In this document: piece by piece, positions 53,441-63,907 of the stretch
Layout of the letters: every line of letters begins with the position of its first letter
Position numbering within the stretch: the first letter of the stretch is position 1
NCBI GenBank assembly: GCA_009829735.1
Contig: CM020618.1
Span: forward strand, 41,159,030 to 41,223,029
From: Pyropia yezoensis
Lineage: Eukaryota; Rhodophyta; Bangiophyceae; Bangiales; Bangiaceae
Direction: 5' to 3'
DNA: 64,000 nucleotides
The notes under the pieces: model-generated
Seen by the model: the letters and a program-made list of their open reading frames with translations, nothing else
Database searches by the model: none
What the model was told of the DNA's origin: nothing
Made by a program: the position numbers and the translations under genes

Positions 53441-53851
53441 ATGGCGCGCTCCGCTCGCAAGCTGGTGCTCGCCCGGCTACGCACCCGGCTGATGCTATTC
53501 ACCGTTCTGCTAGCCCTTAGTGAGGCAAACGGTTTGCCTTCCTGTATACCGCGTCAGTCTGGGCTGCGACAGAAGGATGCTTTCCGGCTGCTGTGGTTCG
53601 TGTCCGCCGCAGGGTTTTCTGCTGTGTCTCAGCGACGGTATCTACGTGCGGCACGTACTTCCCTGCCTAAGAGCTCTGCGTGGTACACCGACGTTCTACT
53701 GAAGAGCTCAGACTCTCGATTTCGCGAGTACATGCGCATGAGCAGGCCGACGTTTCAAGTTGTGCTGGATCTGCTCCGCACTCATGCGGCAGACCTCTTC
53801 ATGCCTCGGCGTGGTGCGGCACAGATGCCGTTAGAGCTCCAGCTCGCCCTG
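53441..53851 (+). pseudogene. PIF/Harbinger transposase, N-terminal part (cut by element C)
   Basis: The ATG at 53441 opens a frame ending in REYMRMSRPTFQVVLDLLRT and PLELQLAL, the helical N-terminal region typical of HARBI1-like DDE_Tnp_4 transposases. The sequence then runs into the LTR of element C. Counting one copy of the duplicated CCCTG, the same frame continues at 61889 with TLYRLGCYGNAARLNAVADC. The transposase gene was therefore open across this point when C landed. Confidence 0.8.
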
Positions 53852-54698
53852 TGTAAGGATTTCCCCCCTAATCCCATGCCTAATACTTAAAGGATAATAT
53901 CTGGGACCTCTCCTTACAGATCCTGCCGAGTCAACTCCTGGCAACATGGATCAACTCCTTGTATTGTGGGGCATGACGCGGTGTACCTTCCAGACGCAAG
54001 ATGAGTCAGCCGCTGCCTCACGGTGTCTGCCGGCCGCACGACAGCAGCCATCGACAGCCCATCATGGCCTGTCGAAAGGCGCCACCGTCAGCACCCATGA
54101 CGAGCCACATCTACCACAGCTGGCGAGTCCGTTAAAATGTCCTCGCTGCAGCATTGCAGCGATGTGACTGGCTAGCCGGCTGGCCGATTCGGCCGACTCG
54201 ATCGAATCGTGCTTACACGCCTCTCGGACCTTCGGGCCGACTGGCGTCTGGAGCCGGCTGGGGCGGCGCCCTAGGTGCCGCACGCCGGACCCCTTCGTTT
54301 GGGGCAAACTGGGGCTGCACTCCTTTAGTGCGCACGCCCGCCCATGCTTTGTTCTGAGAGCCATGCTTTGTTTTTGGGCCGTTTTGTGCCTACCGGTGGA
54401 GCGACGGGGAAACGCATGCTTTGGGGCACCTCGGGTGCCCCGACGCGAGTATATAGTGCGTGAGTGTCGGCGCCACCGGGGGAGACCGGAAGGGCAACCA
54501 CAGACACAGACCAAAGACGACCTTCACCCTTTGAACCCTCTCGATCACCACCGACGTCGCGCCGTCCTCTTCCCCAGACCCACCACCGTCACCACCTCCA
54601 TCCTCTTCCCCGCACCCTGTCGCCCTATTGGCTGGCACGGGTCGCTGACACCATCACGAGTACGTTGAGGGCTGCCCAAGTGTGGGTGGTTCCTCACA
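53852..54698 (+). repeat. 5' LTR of element C
   Basis: 847 bp with a TATA box (TATATAG, 54450-54456) just after a hairpin-forming GGGGCACC/GGTGCCCC pair. It also carries a CGCTGCA/TGCAGCG stem near 54145. Confidence 0.92.
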
Positions 54699-54936
54699 TG
54701 TGGTAGCTTCAGATAGTTTGGCTTTTCTACCTGGCGGTGACTTGCGATTCCGTTTTTGATTTGGCTCTCCCTGCGATTGTGCAGTCGTGTTGCCCCCTAC
54801 GTTCGGCTTGCCACGGGCATTGTAACACGAACGTAGCGGGTTCCACGAATCACACCGAACGAACAATTTCCTGACACAACCCTTGTGGTTTTTTTTCACG
54901 GAATTTTTCTTTTGGTCAACCGATTGTTGAATCCCA

Positions 54937-55716
54937 GTGAGATCCACATCAGATTCGGAATACTCTTCCTCAGCACTGGCGGCCGGCCCGACATCCTCGG
55001 CGGCCTCGGCGCGCGATACCGGGTCCACGTCCCGTGGCACCCCCCCGGTACGCACACCCTCGACGATGCGCGCACCCCCGACGGTCCGCGCACCCCCGAC
55101 GACCCGTGGCGCCTTCACGGCCCACGGTCCGTCGGCACGCGGCCCCCCGTCGGCACGCGGCCCCCCGTCGGCACGCGGCTCCCCGCAGGCACACGCCCGC
55201 CCGAGGGCACACAACCCCCCGGCGGGCGCCCACTCGATTCCTACCCCGGCGGTCCCAGTCTGCCTCGCCTCGGCGGGCCGGGCCGCACCCAAGCCCCCCC
55301 TCTCGGGCAAGGGCAAGGGCCCTGCCACCAAGGACACGGCAGCCCGCGTCAACCGTCGCCTGTTACTGCTCCCTCAAGAATCGGGGCGCCGTTACACCGC
55401 CCCGCCGGCACCGGTGATTGGTCACATCAAGCCAACCACCGCGCGCGCGGTTGAGCAGCGTGAGCAACGCCGAATTGCCAAGAGCCACCGTGGGGCGCAA
55501 CGGAAATTCCTTTGCAATCCGTGCGGTGTGCGGTGCAACAGCCTCACTGTCCTGCGTGATCACCGCGGATCCCGTCGCCACCGATACGTAATTAACCGCC
55601 CGGACACCCTTCCCCGTTGCGAACCCTGCGGTCGCGAATTTGAGTCGGTGGAACATTTCGAGCGGCACACACGTGGCAAGGATCATCACCGCACGCTGGC
55701 GCGCCGCACCGATTGA
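54937..55716 (+). CDS. Extra ORF of element C with two U1-type C2H2 zinc fingers
   Basis: Open between the 5' LTR and gag; the first ATG is at 55066 (216 aa). The N-terminal half is Pro/Ala/Arg/Ser-rich with short repeats (GPPSARGPPSARG). The C-terminal part has two fingers with C-x2-C-x12-H-x5-H spacing (about 55507-55590 and 55618-55690). The x5 spacing between histidines is that of U1/matrin/JAZ-type fingers, which often bind RNA or dsRNA. A separate zinc-finger ORF upstream of gag is not part of the standard chromovirus plan. It may have been captured from a host gene or may help RNA handling. The start is uncertain. Confidence 0.65.
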   Translation: MRSTSDSEYSSSALAAGPTSSAASARDTGSTSRGTPPVRTPSTMRAPPTVRAPPTTRGAFTAHGPSARGPPSARGPPSARGSPQAHARPRAHNPPAGAHSIPTPAVPVCLASAGRAAPKPPLSGKGKGPATKDTAARVNRRLLLLPQESGRRYTAPPAPVIGHIKPTTARAVEQREQRRIAKSHRGAQRKFLCNPCGVRCNSLTVLRDHRGSRRHRYVINRPDTLPRCEPCGREFESVEHFERHTRGKDHHRTLARRTD

Positions 55717-56063
55717 CACCTGTTGACACGCCCCTGGATCTGGCCTAGGAGCCCGATTTTCCCCCATTGATCCCCCCGCTTGGAAATCCGACACGACCCG
55801 ACTCGGGCCTGTGCACGGACGCTTCTGAATAATCCGTTTGTGTGATTTCAACCGAATTTCTTGTGCTTCTCGAAGTAGTGCTGTACATCATTTTGGAACG
55901 TTGCAGCAACTAGCGCAGCACTTATCCAAATCGTGTACACCACTACTGCTGCAGACAAACTCCTATCCCACATCTCCGAGATCTTCCTTGGGGTCCTCCC
56001 CAAGCAAGTCTTGTGAAATCTGGGTTGTAAGTTTGTTTGCCTCGGACTTGAACCCAAGACACC

Positions 56064-56933
56064 ATGGATGCACCAATCCCAGGGGGTGTCAACCCGGCCA
56101 ATCCGGGCTCGGGCTCGAACGCACCGACCATGGAAGCCTGGACCCAGCTTACAGCGTTTGTCGCGCAAATGAGCGAACAACTCGAGGCTCATAAGATGGA
56201 ACTAGCCGACGCTAAGCAGCAACTGTCCGAAGCCAAGGCCAGGGCCACTACTAGTGGCATGAAATCCGCGAGGCCGAACAAACCCGTGGCTTTCTCCGGA
56301 AAACCTGGGACGGTTGAAGCGTGGTGCTCGCATATGGATTTCTATGTGCGACTGAGTGACCCCGACGATGCGTGCAGTATTGCTTGCACCTTCCTCGACG
56401 GCGAAGCGTTCGACTGGTGGAAGGTCTACAGTCAGACTACAGCTGTCCCGAACTGGGAATCCTTCCGTTCTGCTCTGATTCGCCGCTTCAGTCCACTGAA
56501 CAAGACACAAGCGGCACGAGACAAGCTGCACTCGTGGCGCCAAATCAAAGACGTCGGAACGTTCAACAGGACGTTTCTGAGCGTCCTCTTGGACATCCCT
56601 GACATCACGGAAGCCGAGAAGATTGACCGCTACTCCCGAGGCTTGAAGCGGGACATCTGGCAGGCTCTTTGTCTCAAGACCTACTCGGATCTTGAATCTG
56701 TCATGACTGACGCTCTGCGCGTGGAGGCTGCCAAGGCTGGTGCCTCGACGCACCTCGGCGGCACATCTGCGAGGCCATCCACGACGGGTGTCATTCCCAT
56801 GGAAATCTCCAGCATCAAAGTCGAGAAACTCACGCCTGAAGAGCGTCAGCGCTGCATGCGTGAAGGCCTCTGCCTCCGCTGCCGTGAGAAAGGACATATG
56901 GCCAAGGACTGCCCAAAAGGCCAGCGGAACTGA
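56064..56933 (+). CDS. Gag of element C, 289 aa
   Basis: ATG in ACACCATGGATG. A coiled-coil-like N-terminal stretch (about 27-65, MSEQLEAHKMELADAKQQLS) leads into the retrotransposon gag/capsid fold (about 75-215: FSGKPGTVEAWCSHMDFYVR, then the helix with FRSALIRRFSP). Last comes a zinc knuckle C-x2-C-x4-H-x4-C (CLRCREKGHMAKDC, about 271-284). It is compact compared with gag of A and B. Confidence 0.9.
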   Translation: MDAPIPGGVNPANPGSGSNAPTMEAWTQLTAFVAQMSEQLEAHKMELADAKQQLSEAKARATTSGMKSARPNKPVAFSGKPGTVEAWCSHMDFYVRLSDPDDACSIACTFLDGEAFDWWKVYSQTTAVPNWESFRSALIRRFSPLNKTQAARDKLHSWRQIKDVGTFNRTFLSVLLDIPDITEAEKIDRYSRGLKRDIWQALCLKTYSDLESVMTDALRVEAAKAGASTHLGGTSARPSTTGVIPMEISSIKVEKLTPEERQRCMREGLCLRCREKGHMAKDCPKGQRN

Positions 56934-56956
56934 AGCAGCAACCGTCATCAAAACCG

Positions 56957-59900
56957 GTGCCAGACGCTTCTTCGGTTCCTGAAAACATGTCGTCACCATT
57001 TGAAGGCCCGCGTCTCGGGCTTCTGCTTTCTACTGCCTCTGTCAATGGACATCTTGTTAAGGTGCTGTTTGACGACGGATCTCCCATTAACGTCGTATCA
57101 AGGCGCCTCGTGAATACCCTGAATGTGACCACGAAAGAAACGGACTTCGCGGCTAACATGCCCGATGGTCGCTCCCACGTCCTCGCAGAGACCATTGAAT
57201 TCTTAGAGATTCACATCGGCCCATACCAAGAACGTCTTCGGTTTGCTGTATGCGACCTAAGTGCGTACGACATCATCCTCGGAAAGAAATGGCGTGACGA
57301 CAAGGACGCCAAAATCAACAACAAGAAGAACAAGATCTCCTTCAAGTTTAACCAAAAGAACATCTCCATCACTGCCTCCCTCAAGAAACCCCCTGGCCTG
57401 ATTAGTAGGCAACGCCTCGCCAAGGACCTTATTCGAAAAGTTCCTGTCTTCGCCATTTACCTGCAATCCGAAGATCCTTCCAGCACCTTTGACATCAATG
57501 CGATCAAAATGGGAGAAGCTGATGACAAGAATGACGTCCAAGAGATTCTCAACGAGTACGCCGACGTCTTCCCGGAAGAGCTTCCCGATGGACTTCCTCC
57601 TGAACGCAGTCACAAGTTTAGCGTCAAGCTTACGGAGGACGCTCAACCACGTCGCAGTGGCATTTATCGCCTATCTGAATGGGAACTCGATGAACTCAAG
57701 ACACAACTTGCAACCCTCATACGAAAGGGGTTCATCCAACCAAGTGCCTCACCGTGGGGCTCTTCTGTACTCTTTGCCGCAAAGAAGGACGGTGGCTGGC
57801 GAATGTGCATCGATTATCGAGCATTGAACAAAGCCACTATCAAGAACGCATATCCCTTACCAAGAATTGACGACATCTTCGACCAACTGCGAAAGGCCAA
57901 GTACTTCACGAAGATCGACCTCCGATCAGGTTACCACCAGATCCGGCTTGACCCTGATACTATCCCACTGACGGCGCTCCGAACAAAATACGGGTTCTAC
58001 GAATTTACCGTGCTACCCTTTGGGCTAACAAATGCCCCCGCGGTCTTCATGAACCTAATGAATGACGTCTTCCGACCCTATCTCTACGAGTTTATCTGCG
58101 TCTACCTCGACGACATCCTGGTCTACAGTGAAGCTTACGAAGATCATCTAAAGCACCTAAGGCAAGCCCTGGACAAGCTGCGAGAGCATAAGCTCTACGC
58201 CAAACTCAGCAAATGCCAATTTGCGCGAACAACTGTGGACTACCTCGGCCATGTCATTTCCAACGAAGGCTTCTCTATGGAGGACTACAAGGTCCAAGCC
58301 ATTCGATCATGGGCAACGCCACAGAGCAAAAAAGATGTGCAATCTTTCATCGGCATGGTCAACTTCTATCGTCGATTTATTAAGGGAATGGCATCCGTGG
58401 CTGCACCCCTCACAAGGCTTACTGGAAACGTCGACTTCGAATGGAACTCTGACGCCCAGAAGGCTTTTGAGCAACTACAAACCCTGACGACAAGTGCACC
58501 AGTATTGAGGCCATTCGACAAGAGGTACCCAATCTTCGTCTCCACAGATGCCAGTGGGTATGCTGTTGGCGCTGTCCTTGAACAAGATGACGGAAAAGGA
58601 CGACGCCCAGTGGCCTACTTCTCATTGACGCTGAACATCCACGAACAGCGCTACAGTATCCGTGAGCGCGAACTGCTCGCAGTTGTACAAGCCATTCGAC
58701 ACTGGCGCTGCTACCTCCATGGAAGGTCGTTCGAGGTGCACACCGACCATGAGTCCCTAACGTACTTGAAAACCCAAGAGAAGCTCAACGACCGCCAAGT
58801 CAAGTGGCTAGAGCTGTTGGAGTAATTCGATTTCAAGATCATCCCCATCAAGAGCACTTCCAACCCCGTAGCTGACGCTCTTTCAAGGCAACCACAAGAC
58901 GCCCCCGATAAGCACGCTCCCAATCAAGATCTCCTTAGTCGCGTGCTAACCAAGACCATCGAAAGCCTACCCAAGAAAACTGAAATCAACAACCTCATGA
59001 CCATAAGCCAAAGTGATCAAGACCTTGCTACCCTAGACCAAGAGTACAACGCGGATCCCGAGTTTGCCGACCTAGTGAAAGACCCGGTATCTCCCTACCG
59101 GCTTCACATGAGGTTGTTGAAAAGAGGTGACCGTACGTGCATCCCCGTTGGTACTCTACGCCAAAGACTACTCCATGACTACCACGACATCCCAAGCCAA
59201 GGACATATGGGAGTTAAGAAAACCACCAACGCTATTGCTTCCAAATGCTACTGGAAGACAATGCGGAAGGACATCCAAAGATACGTACAATCATGTGATT
59301 TGTGCCAGCGGAACAAAGCTGGCACCCATTCACCTCTGGGTCACCTCAAACCACTAGATCCACCGAACCAACGATGGGCAAGTGTCTCCATGGACTTTAT
59401 CACGCCTCTTCCACTGACCCAAAGGGGCCACAATGGCATTTACGTCATTGTGGACAGACTGTCGAAGATGATTCTGTGGTATAAAACTCGATCCTCTCAG
59501 ACACGTGTCAATATCCCTCGGGGGAAAGGGACAGGTAACACAGAAAGGGGAACTACGAGAATGGTATGCCTGTTGCCTCACGTGCCTGCTCGCAGAGCAA
59601 ACAGATACGCACGGTAGTGCACACGGGGAAGAGGAAAGCAAACGCGCAGTTGTCTTTTTCCTGAGGGCGCGGGCCAAGGGTGCCTCGCTGTCCCTCTTAA
59701 CGTGCATCTGGGGGAGCCTCGGCACGTTGGCCAGGTAGCCCCCCCCCATAACCCCGAGTGGCCCCGACCCGAGTCTAACCTCGTCAGGTCGGGGGCCACT
59801 ATCACTACTAATTCTATTCCCACTCACTAATCTCACACTCGAATTCTCTCAAATCAAGTCCCTCACAAGTATGCAAAAACCCATCAGCAATCCCTCTCTC

Positions 59901-61026
59901 ACGTGTGGATAGCGTAGTCCACCGCATCCCAGTGCCGGGCACGGGCCACGGCCGCCAACCATCACCACACGGCGGGCGTGTTCTGGCACCTGGTGCCCTC
60001 TGGTTGTAGTCCCGGGTCGGCGCCAAGTCGGGGCCAGGGATGCTACAGATTCGACTAGCCCCTATGAAGCCCGACTGTACTGCACCAGTCGTAGCGCAAC
60101 TCTACCATGATCACGTCTACCGTCATCACGGTCTACTATCCGACGTCGTCTGCGACAGGGACCGTATCTTCTATTCCAACTTCTTACAGTCGCTCCCCGG
60201 TATTCTCAAGGTCAACATTAAGGCATCTTCGGCCTATCATCCCCAGACGGACGGACAAACCGAGATCATCAACAAGAAGACTGAAGAAATTCTGCGAAGC
60301 TTCATGAACCATCACCAGGGTGACTGGGACCTCTTCCTTGTTGCTGCAGAAGTAGCTTACAACCGGTCACCCAATGCGGTCACGACGTACTCCCCATTCT
60401 TCCTGAACTACGGCTTTGAACCAAGGACAGTACCTGTCGACATCGTCGAGAGCAAGGAATCGAAACTACCAGCAGTCTCAGATTGGCTAAGCAGTCTGGA
60501 AAAAGCTCAGGAGACTGCCATTACCGCTATCAAGAAGGCCAATGAGACGCGCTCGGCGTACGCTAACCGTCGACGCCGACCATGTACGATCGCTGACGAC
60601 GACCTCGTGCTCCTGAGCACCAAGAATCTGATGCCGGACGCCTTCCAGGGCGCTCCCAAGTTGATGCCCAAGTTTTCGGGACCATACCGAGTCACTGAAG
60701 ACATCAATGATGTTACGTTCCGTCTGGATCTGCCTCAAGCAGTCCTTGATCGAAAGGTGCACAACGCCTTTCACGCCAGTCTACTCAAGCCGTACAACGC
60801 TGATCCGTATGGTGGACTTCCTCCCGCTCCAGCTCCGGTAGCATTTCCGGACGGATCGGTTGAGTACGAAGTGGACTCCATTATTCGGTCACGAAAACGC
60901 CGTGGACGACTGCAGTACCTGGTCAAGTGGAAAGGCTGCGATGTCAGTGAGAACACCTGGCTAACCACGCAAGACCTCGACAACGCACCTGAAGTTCTCG
61001 ACGCCTTCCTTCGACGCACGTCCTAA
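56957..61026 (+). pseudogene. Pol region of element C, interrupted by a solo LTR
   Basis: Protease-like start (LFDDGSPINVVS, about 57066-57101), reverse transcriptase with CIDYRALNKATIKNAYPLPR and YLDD (about 58105), RNase H (STDASGYAVGAVL), an integrase zinc-binding region (HDIPSQGHMGVKKT onward) and catalytic core on both sides of the 573-bp insertion, and a C-terminal chromodomain (LQYLVKWKGCDVSENTW). It is broken by the insertion and about one or two other lesions. Confidence 0.88.
59475..60047 (+). mobile_element. Solo LTR (family D) inside element C
   Basis: 573 bp beginning TGTGGTATAAAAC and ending GGGATGCTACA, flanked by GATTC on both sides (59470-59474; 60048-60052). It has TG...CA ends, a 5-bp target duplication and no coding capacity. 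It resembles none of the other LTRs in the window. It landed in the integrase coding region of C, so it is younger than C. Confidence 0.85.
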
Positions 61027-61036
61027 GGGGGGGAGG

Positions 61037-61883
61037 TGTAAGGATTTCCCCCCTAATCCCATGCCTCATACTTAAGGGATAATATCTGGGACCTCTCCTT
61101 ACAGATCCTGCCGAATCAACTCCTGGCAACATGGATCAACTCCTTGTATTGTGGGGCATGACGCGGTGTACCTTCCAGACGCAAGATGAGTCAGCCGCTG
61201 TCTCACGGTGTCTGCCGGCCGCACGACAGCAGCTATCGACAGCCCATCATGGCCTGTCGAAAGGCGCCACCGTCAGCACCCATGACGAACCACATCTGCC
61301 ACAGCTGGCGAGTCCGTTAAAATGTCCTCGCTGCAGCATTGCAGCGATGTGACTGGCTAGCCGGCTGGCCGATTCGGCCGACTCGATCGAATCGTGCTTA
61401 CACGCCTCTCGGACCTTCGGGCCGACTGGCGTCTGGAGCCGGCTGGGGCGGCGCCCTAGGTGCCGCACGCCGGACCCCTTCGTGTGGGGCAAACTGGGGC
61501 TGCACTCCTTTAGTGCGCACGCCCGCCCATGCTTTGTTCTGAGAGCCATGCTTTGTTTTTGGGCCGTTTTGTGCCTACCGGTGGAGCGACGGGGAAACGC
61601 ATGCTTTGGGGCACCTCGGGTGCCCCGACGCGAGTATATAGTGCGTGAGTGTCGGCGCCACCGGGGGAGACCGGAAGGGCAACCACAGACACAGACCAAA
61701 GACGACCTTCACCCTTTGAACCCCCTCGATCACCACCGACGTCGCGCCGTCCTCTTCCCCAGACCCACCACCGTCACCACCTCCATCCTCTTCCCTGCAC
61801 CCTGTCGCCCTATTGGCTGGCACGGGTCGCTGACACCATCACGAGTACGTTGAGGGCTGCCCAAGTGTGGGTGGTTCCTCACA
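61037..61883 (+). repeat. 3' LTR of element C
   Basis: 847 bp, TATA box at 61635-61641, followed by the duplicated CCCTG. Confidence 0.92.
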
Positions 61884-62755
61884 CCCTGACATTGTATCGA
61901 CTGGGGTGCTATGGCAATGCTGCCCGTTTGAACGCTGTAGCCGACTGCTTTGGTGTATCTCCAGGCGCGGTTGTGAAGACCTCCCGGCGGATTGTCACGG
62001 GCCTCAAACGATTGGCCTCCCTGTACATCAAGTGGCCAAATGCTGCTGAGCGCGAGGCCATGGCGAGGTATGCGGGTGGTGAGTTTGGATTCTCTGGGTG
62101 CATCGGTGCGACTGACGGTACCACATTTCCGCTGGCGTACCAACCTGCTTTGTATCCGTGGGCCTACTACGACAGGAAGGGCCGCCACAGCATGAATGCA
62201 GTGGTGACTTGAGATTGGAACTACAGGATCCTCAGTGTGACACAGGGCTGCACGGGTGCCGCTCCGGACGCGTTCGTGCAGACATTGGCTGATTGGCACA
62301 GATTTTCAGGAATTTCCTTCTCTCTGGGCGAGTATTTGCTGGGGGACAAGGGCATGAAGTATACGTCACGAGTGAATGGCCCGTTCTCTCGGCCGGAGTG
62401 CACGACGGCTGAGCATGCAAACTTCAACTATCAGCTGGCAAAGCTGCGGGTACGTTCGGAGCATACCATTGGCATATTGAAGGGGCGATGGAGGAGTCTG
62501 AGAGAGCTGCGAATCAGCATTGGTAGTGACAAGACCTTCACGCACGCTACGGACTGGGTCTTGGCATGCTGTGTACTGCACAACGTGTGCCAAGGACAGG
62601 GGGATGGGTCTCCGGAGCAGATGGAGAGAGAGGGGTCCATTGTTTGCCTCTTACGTCCTGACAGCGATGCTTTAGCGGCGCGGCAGAGCGTGGCGAACCA
62701 CGTTTGTGACTTTATGAGAGGAACGAACGTCTTCCGACATGGCCGCAATAATTAG
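61884..62755 (+). pseudogene. PIF/Harbinger transposase, catalytic part
   Basis: Contains the DDE_Tnp_4 catalytic core: first Asp in CIGATDGTTFPL (about 62100-62130), second Asp in LLGDKGMKY (about 62337-62363), and the Glu in SEHTIGILKGRWRSL (about 62457-62500). The family's helix with CCVLHNVC follows. One in-frame TGA (62210-62212) stands where relatives usually have a Cys, in the stretch before DWNYRILSV. After it the frame stays open to the TAG at 62753. The stop and the 8-kb insertion of C both disable this copy. Harbinger transposases need a Myb-like partner protein; see the ORF at 62888. Confidence 0.85.
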
Positions 62756-62887
62756 AGAACGCGTGGGCTCCGGTGCGCGCGATAGACACAAAAAGACAAT
62801 AAAAACGCGGGGTCTGCCGCTGCTTGCTTGCTCAGGCTCGCAATGTGTGCGCAAAAACGTTTTGGCCTACAAAAACGGAAACACATC

Positions 62888-63907
62888 CTACTGCGTCAAA
62901 GTCCCAGTGCTCCCGCTGCCACCGATGTGGCTCCTGGGGCGCCCTTTGGGTCTGCCCCCAGCCACGCTCTCCTCCGTGCCCTCCCACGATCCACTGTCAA
63001 CGAGCTCTCCAGTACTATCCCGTGCCTCAGCCCGAGCCCCGCAAGCAGCCCTACCGACCGCTCTAGCACCGGGTTCGTACCGCCCCGTACCTCCCAAAGC
63101 TCGCGCATCGCTACATGCTGCGTCCTCCGCCGCGCGCGCCCCACGGTCCGCCGCGGATGACTCACCGCCGCCAATCAATTTTTCCAGCAAGCGTAGGATG
63201 GCAGGGTTGTCGGGCATCTTCTCCAGCAGGCGGGACAATTCACCGATACGCTTCATTTTCTGCTTTTCGTCAAATCGTCGGGAAGAATCGGCCATCGCCT
63301 TCAACATGTTGGTCAAGAAAGATCCAGCTCCCGGCATGATAGCCTCCAGGGCGTTGTCAGCAACGGCCGCACGGACTGAGCGCCCGCTGGCGCCAGTGCC
63401 CGCTACAGGACCGATGGCAGCCTGGGAAGCACCGGCAGCAGCGAAGAATTGATCCGCAGATCGAGCACCCTCCGCCCGTCCAGACAAGGCGCCCGCCTCC
63501 GCGCCAGCGTCGGATGCCTGATCGGGGCCGCCTTCCACGCTTGAGACAGCGTCGCGACCCCGACCGTCAGATTCAGCCGCGCCTCCCCCCCCGCCGGCGA
63601 CGAGCTCCACGGATTCCGGTGGCGCGTCGTCAGGAGGAGCGCCACAGAAGGGTGGTGCCTCACCGCGCTGCACGCCCCCCACCAACGGCAGCGTCGCCGT
63701 GACGTACTCCATGATAGAGTCAACGTCCTCCGTGGAGGCGCGCCATGGACCGGCCTGCTTCGTCAGGAAGCCCTCTACGGCGGTCTTGACGTCGTCGGCC
63801 GACATTCCAGTACTCTGGGCGCGGATGGCTGCGCATTTCTTGGACACCTTCACTGCATTTTCGATGAGGCGGGCGCAGGCGCGAGCGTCGATCGCCCTTT
63901 CGTTCAT
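62888..63907 (-). CDS. Unidentified protein, 339 aa; candidate second ORF of the Harbinger element
   Basis: The ATG at 63907 starts MNERAIDARACARLIENAV; a TAA lies directly upstream in frame, and further upstream a GTAAGC looks like a splice donor (about 63920), so an earlier exon is possible. The N-terminal 80 residues are helical (VSKKCAAIRAQSTGMSADDV, PWRASTEDVDSIMEYVTATL). The middle is Gly/Ala-rich. About 195-250 is a charged helix pair (FDEKQKMKRIGELSRLLEKM, NPAILRLLEKLI). The tail is Gly/Ala/Arg-rich. It faces the transposase tail to tail at 130 bp. PIF/Harbinger elements carry a second ORF, usually Myb/SANT-like; no clear Myb repeat is visible here, so the link is positional. It may instead be a host gene. 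Confidence 0.5.
   Translation of the reverse strand: MNERAIDARACARLIENAVKVSKKCAAIRAQSTGMSADDVKTAVEGFLTKQAGPWRASTEDVDSIMEYVTATLPLVGGVQRGEAPPFCGAPPDDAPPESVELVAGGGGGAAESDGRGRDAVSSVEGGPDQASDAGAEAGALSGRAEGARSADQFFAAAGASQAAIGPVAGTGASGRSVRAAVADNALEAIMPGAGSFLTNMLKAMADSSRRFDEKQKMKRIGELSRLLEKMPDNPAILRLLEKLIGGGESSAADRGARAAEDAACSDARALGGTGRYEPGARAVGRAACGARAEARDSTGELVDSGSWEGTEESVAGGRPKGRPRSHIGGSGSTGTLTQ

Larger units (their letters stand above)
53852..61883 (+). mobile_element. Chromovirus C (Ty3/gypsy), 8.03 kb, inserted in the Harbinger transposase
   Basis: Two 847-bp LTRs (53852-54698 and 61037-61883) differ by about 1%. They are flanked by CCCTG on both sides (53847-53851; 61884-61888). Parts: 5' LTR, a primer-binding-like site near 54701, an extra zinc-finger ORF, gag, pol with protease, RT, RNase H, integrase and chromodomain, a polypurine tract (about 61025-61036) and 3' LTR. 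A 573-bp solo LTR of another family interrupts the integrase region. Apart from that it has about one or two breaks. It is a different family from A and B. A solo LTR of this family lies at 30533-31380. Confidence 0.93.

Noticed and set aside
59480-59486. TATAAAA as promoter of the family D solo LTR
   Set aside because: It lies only about 5 bp from the LTR start, too close to the edge for a usual U3 promoter.
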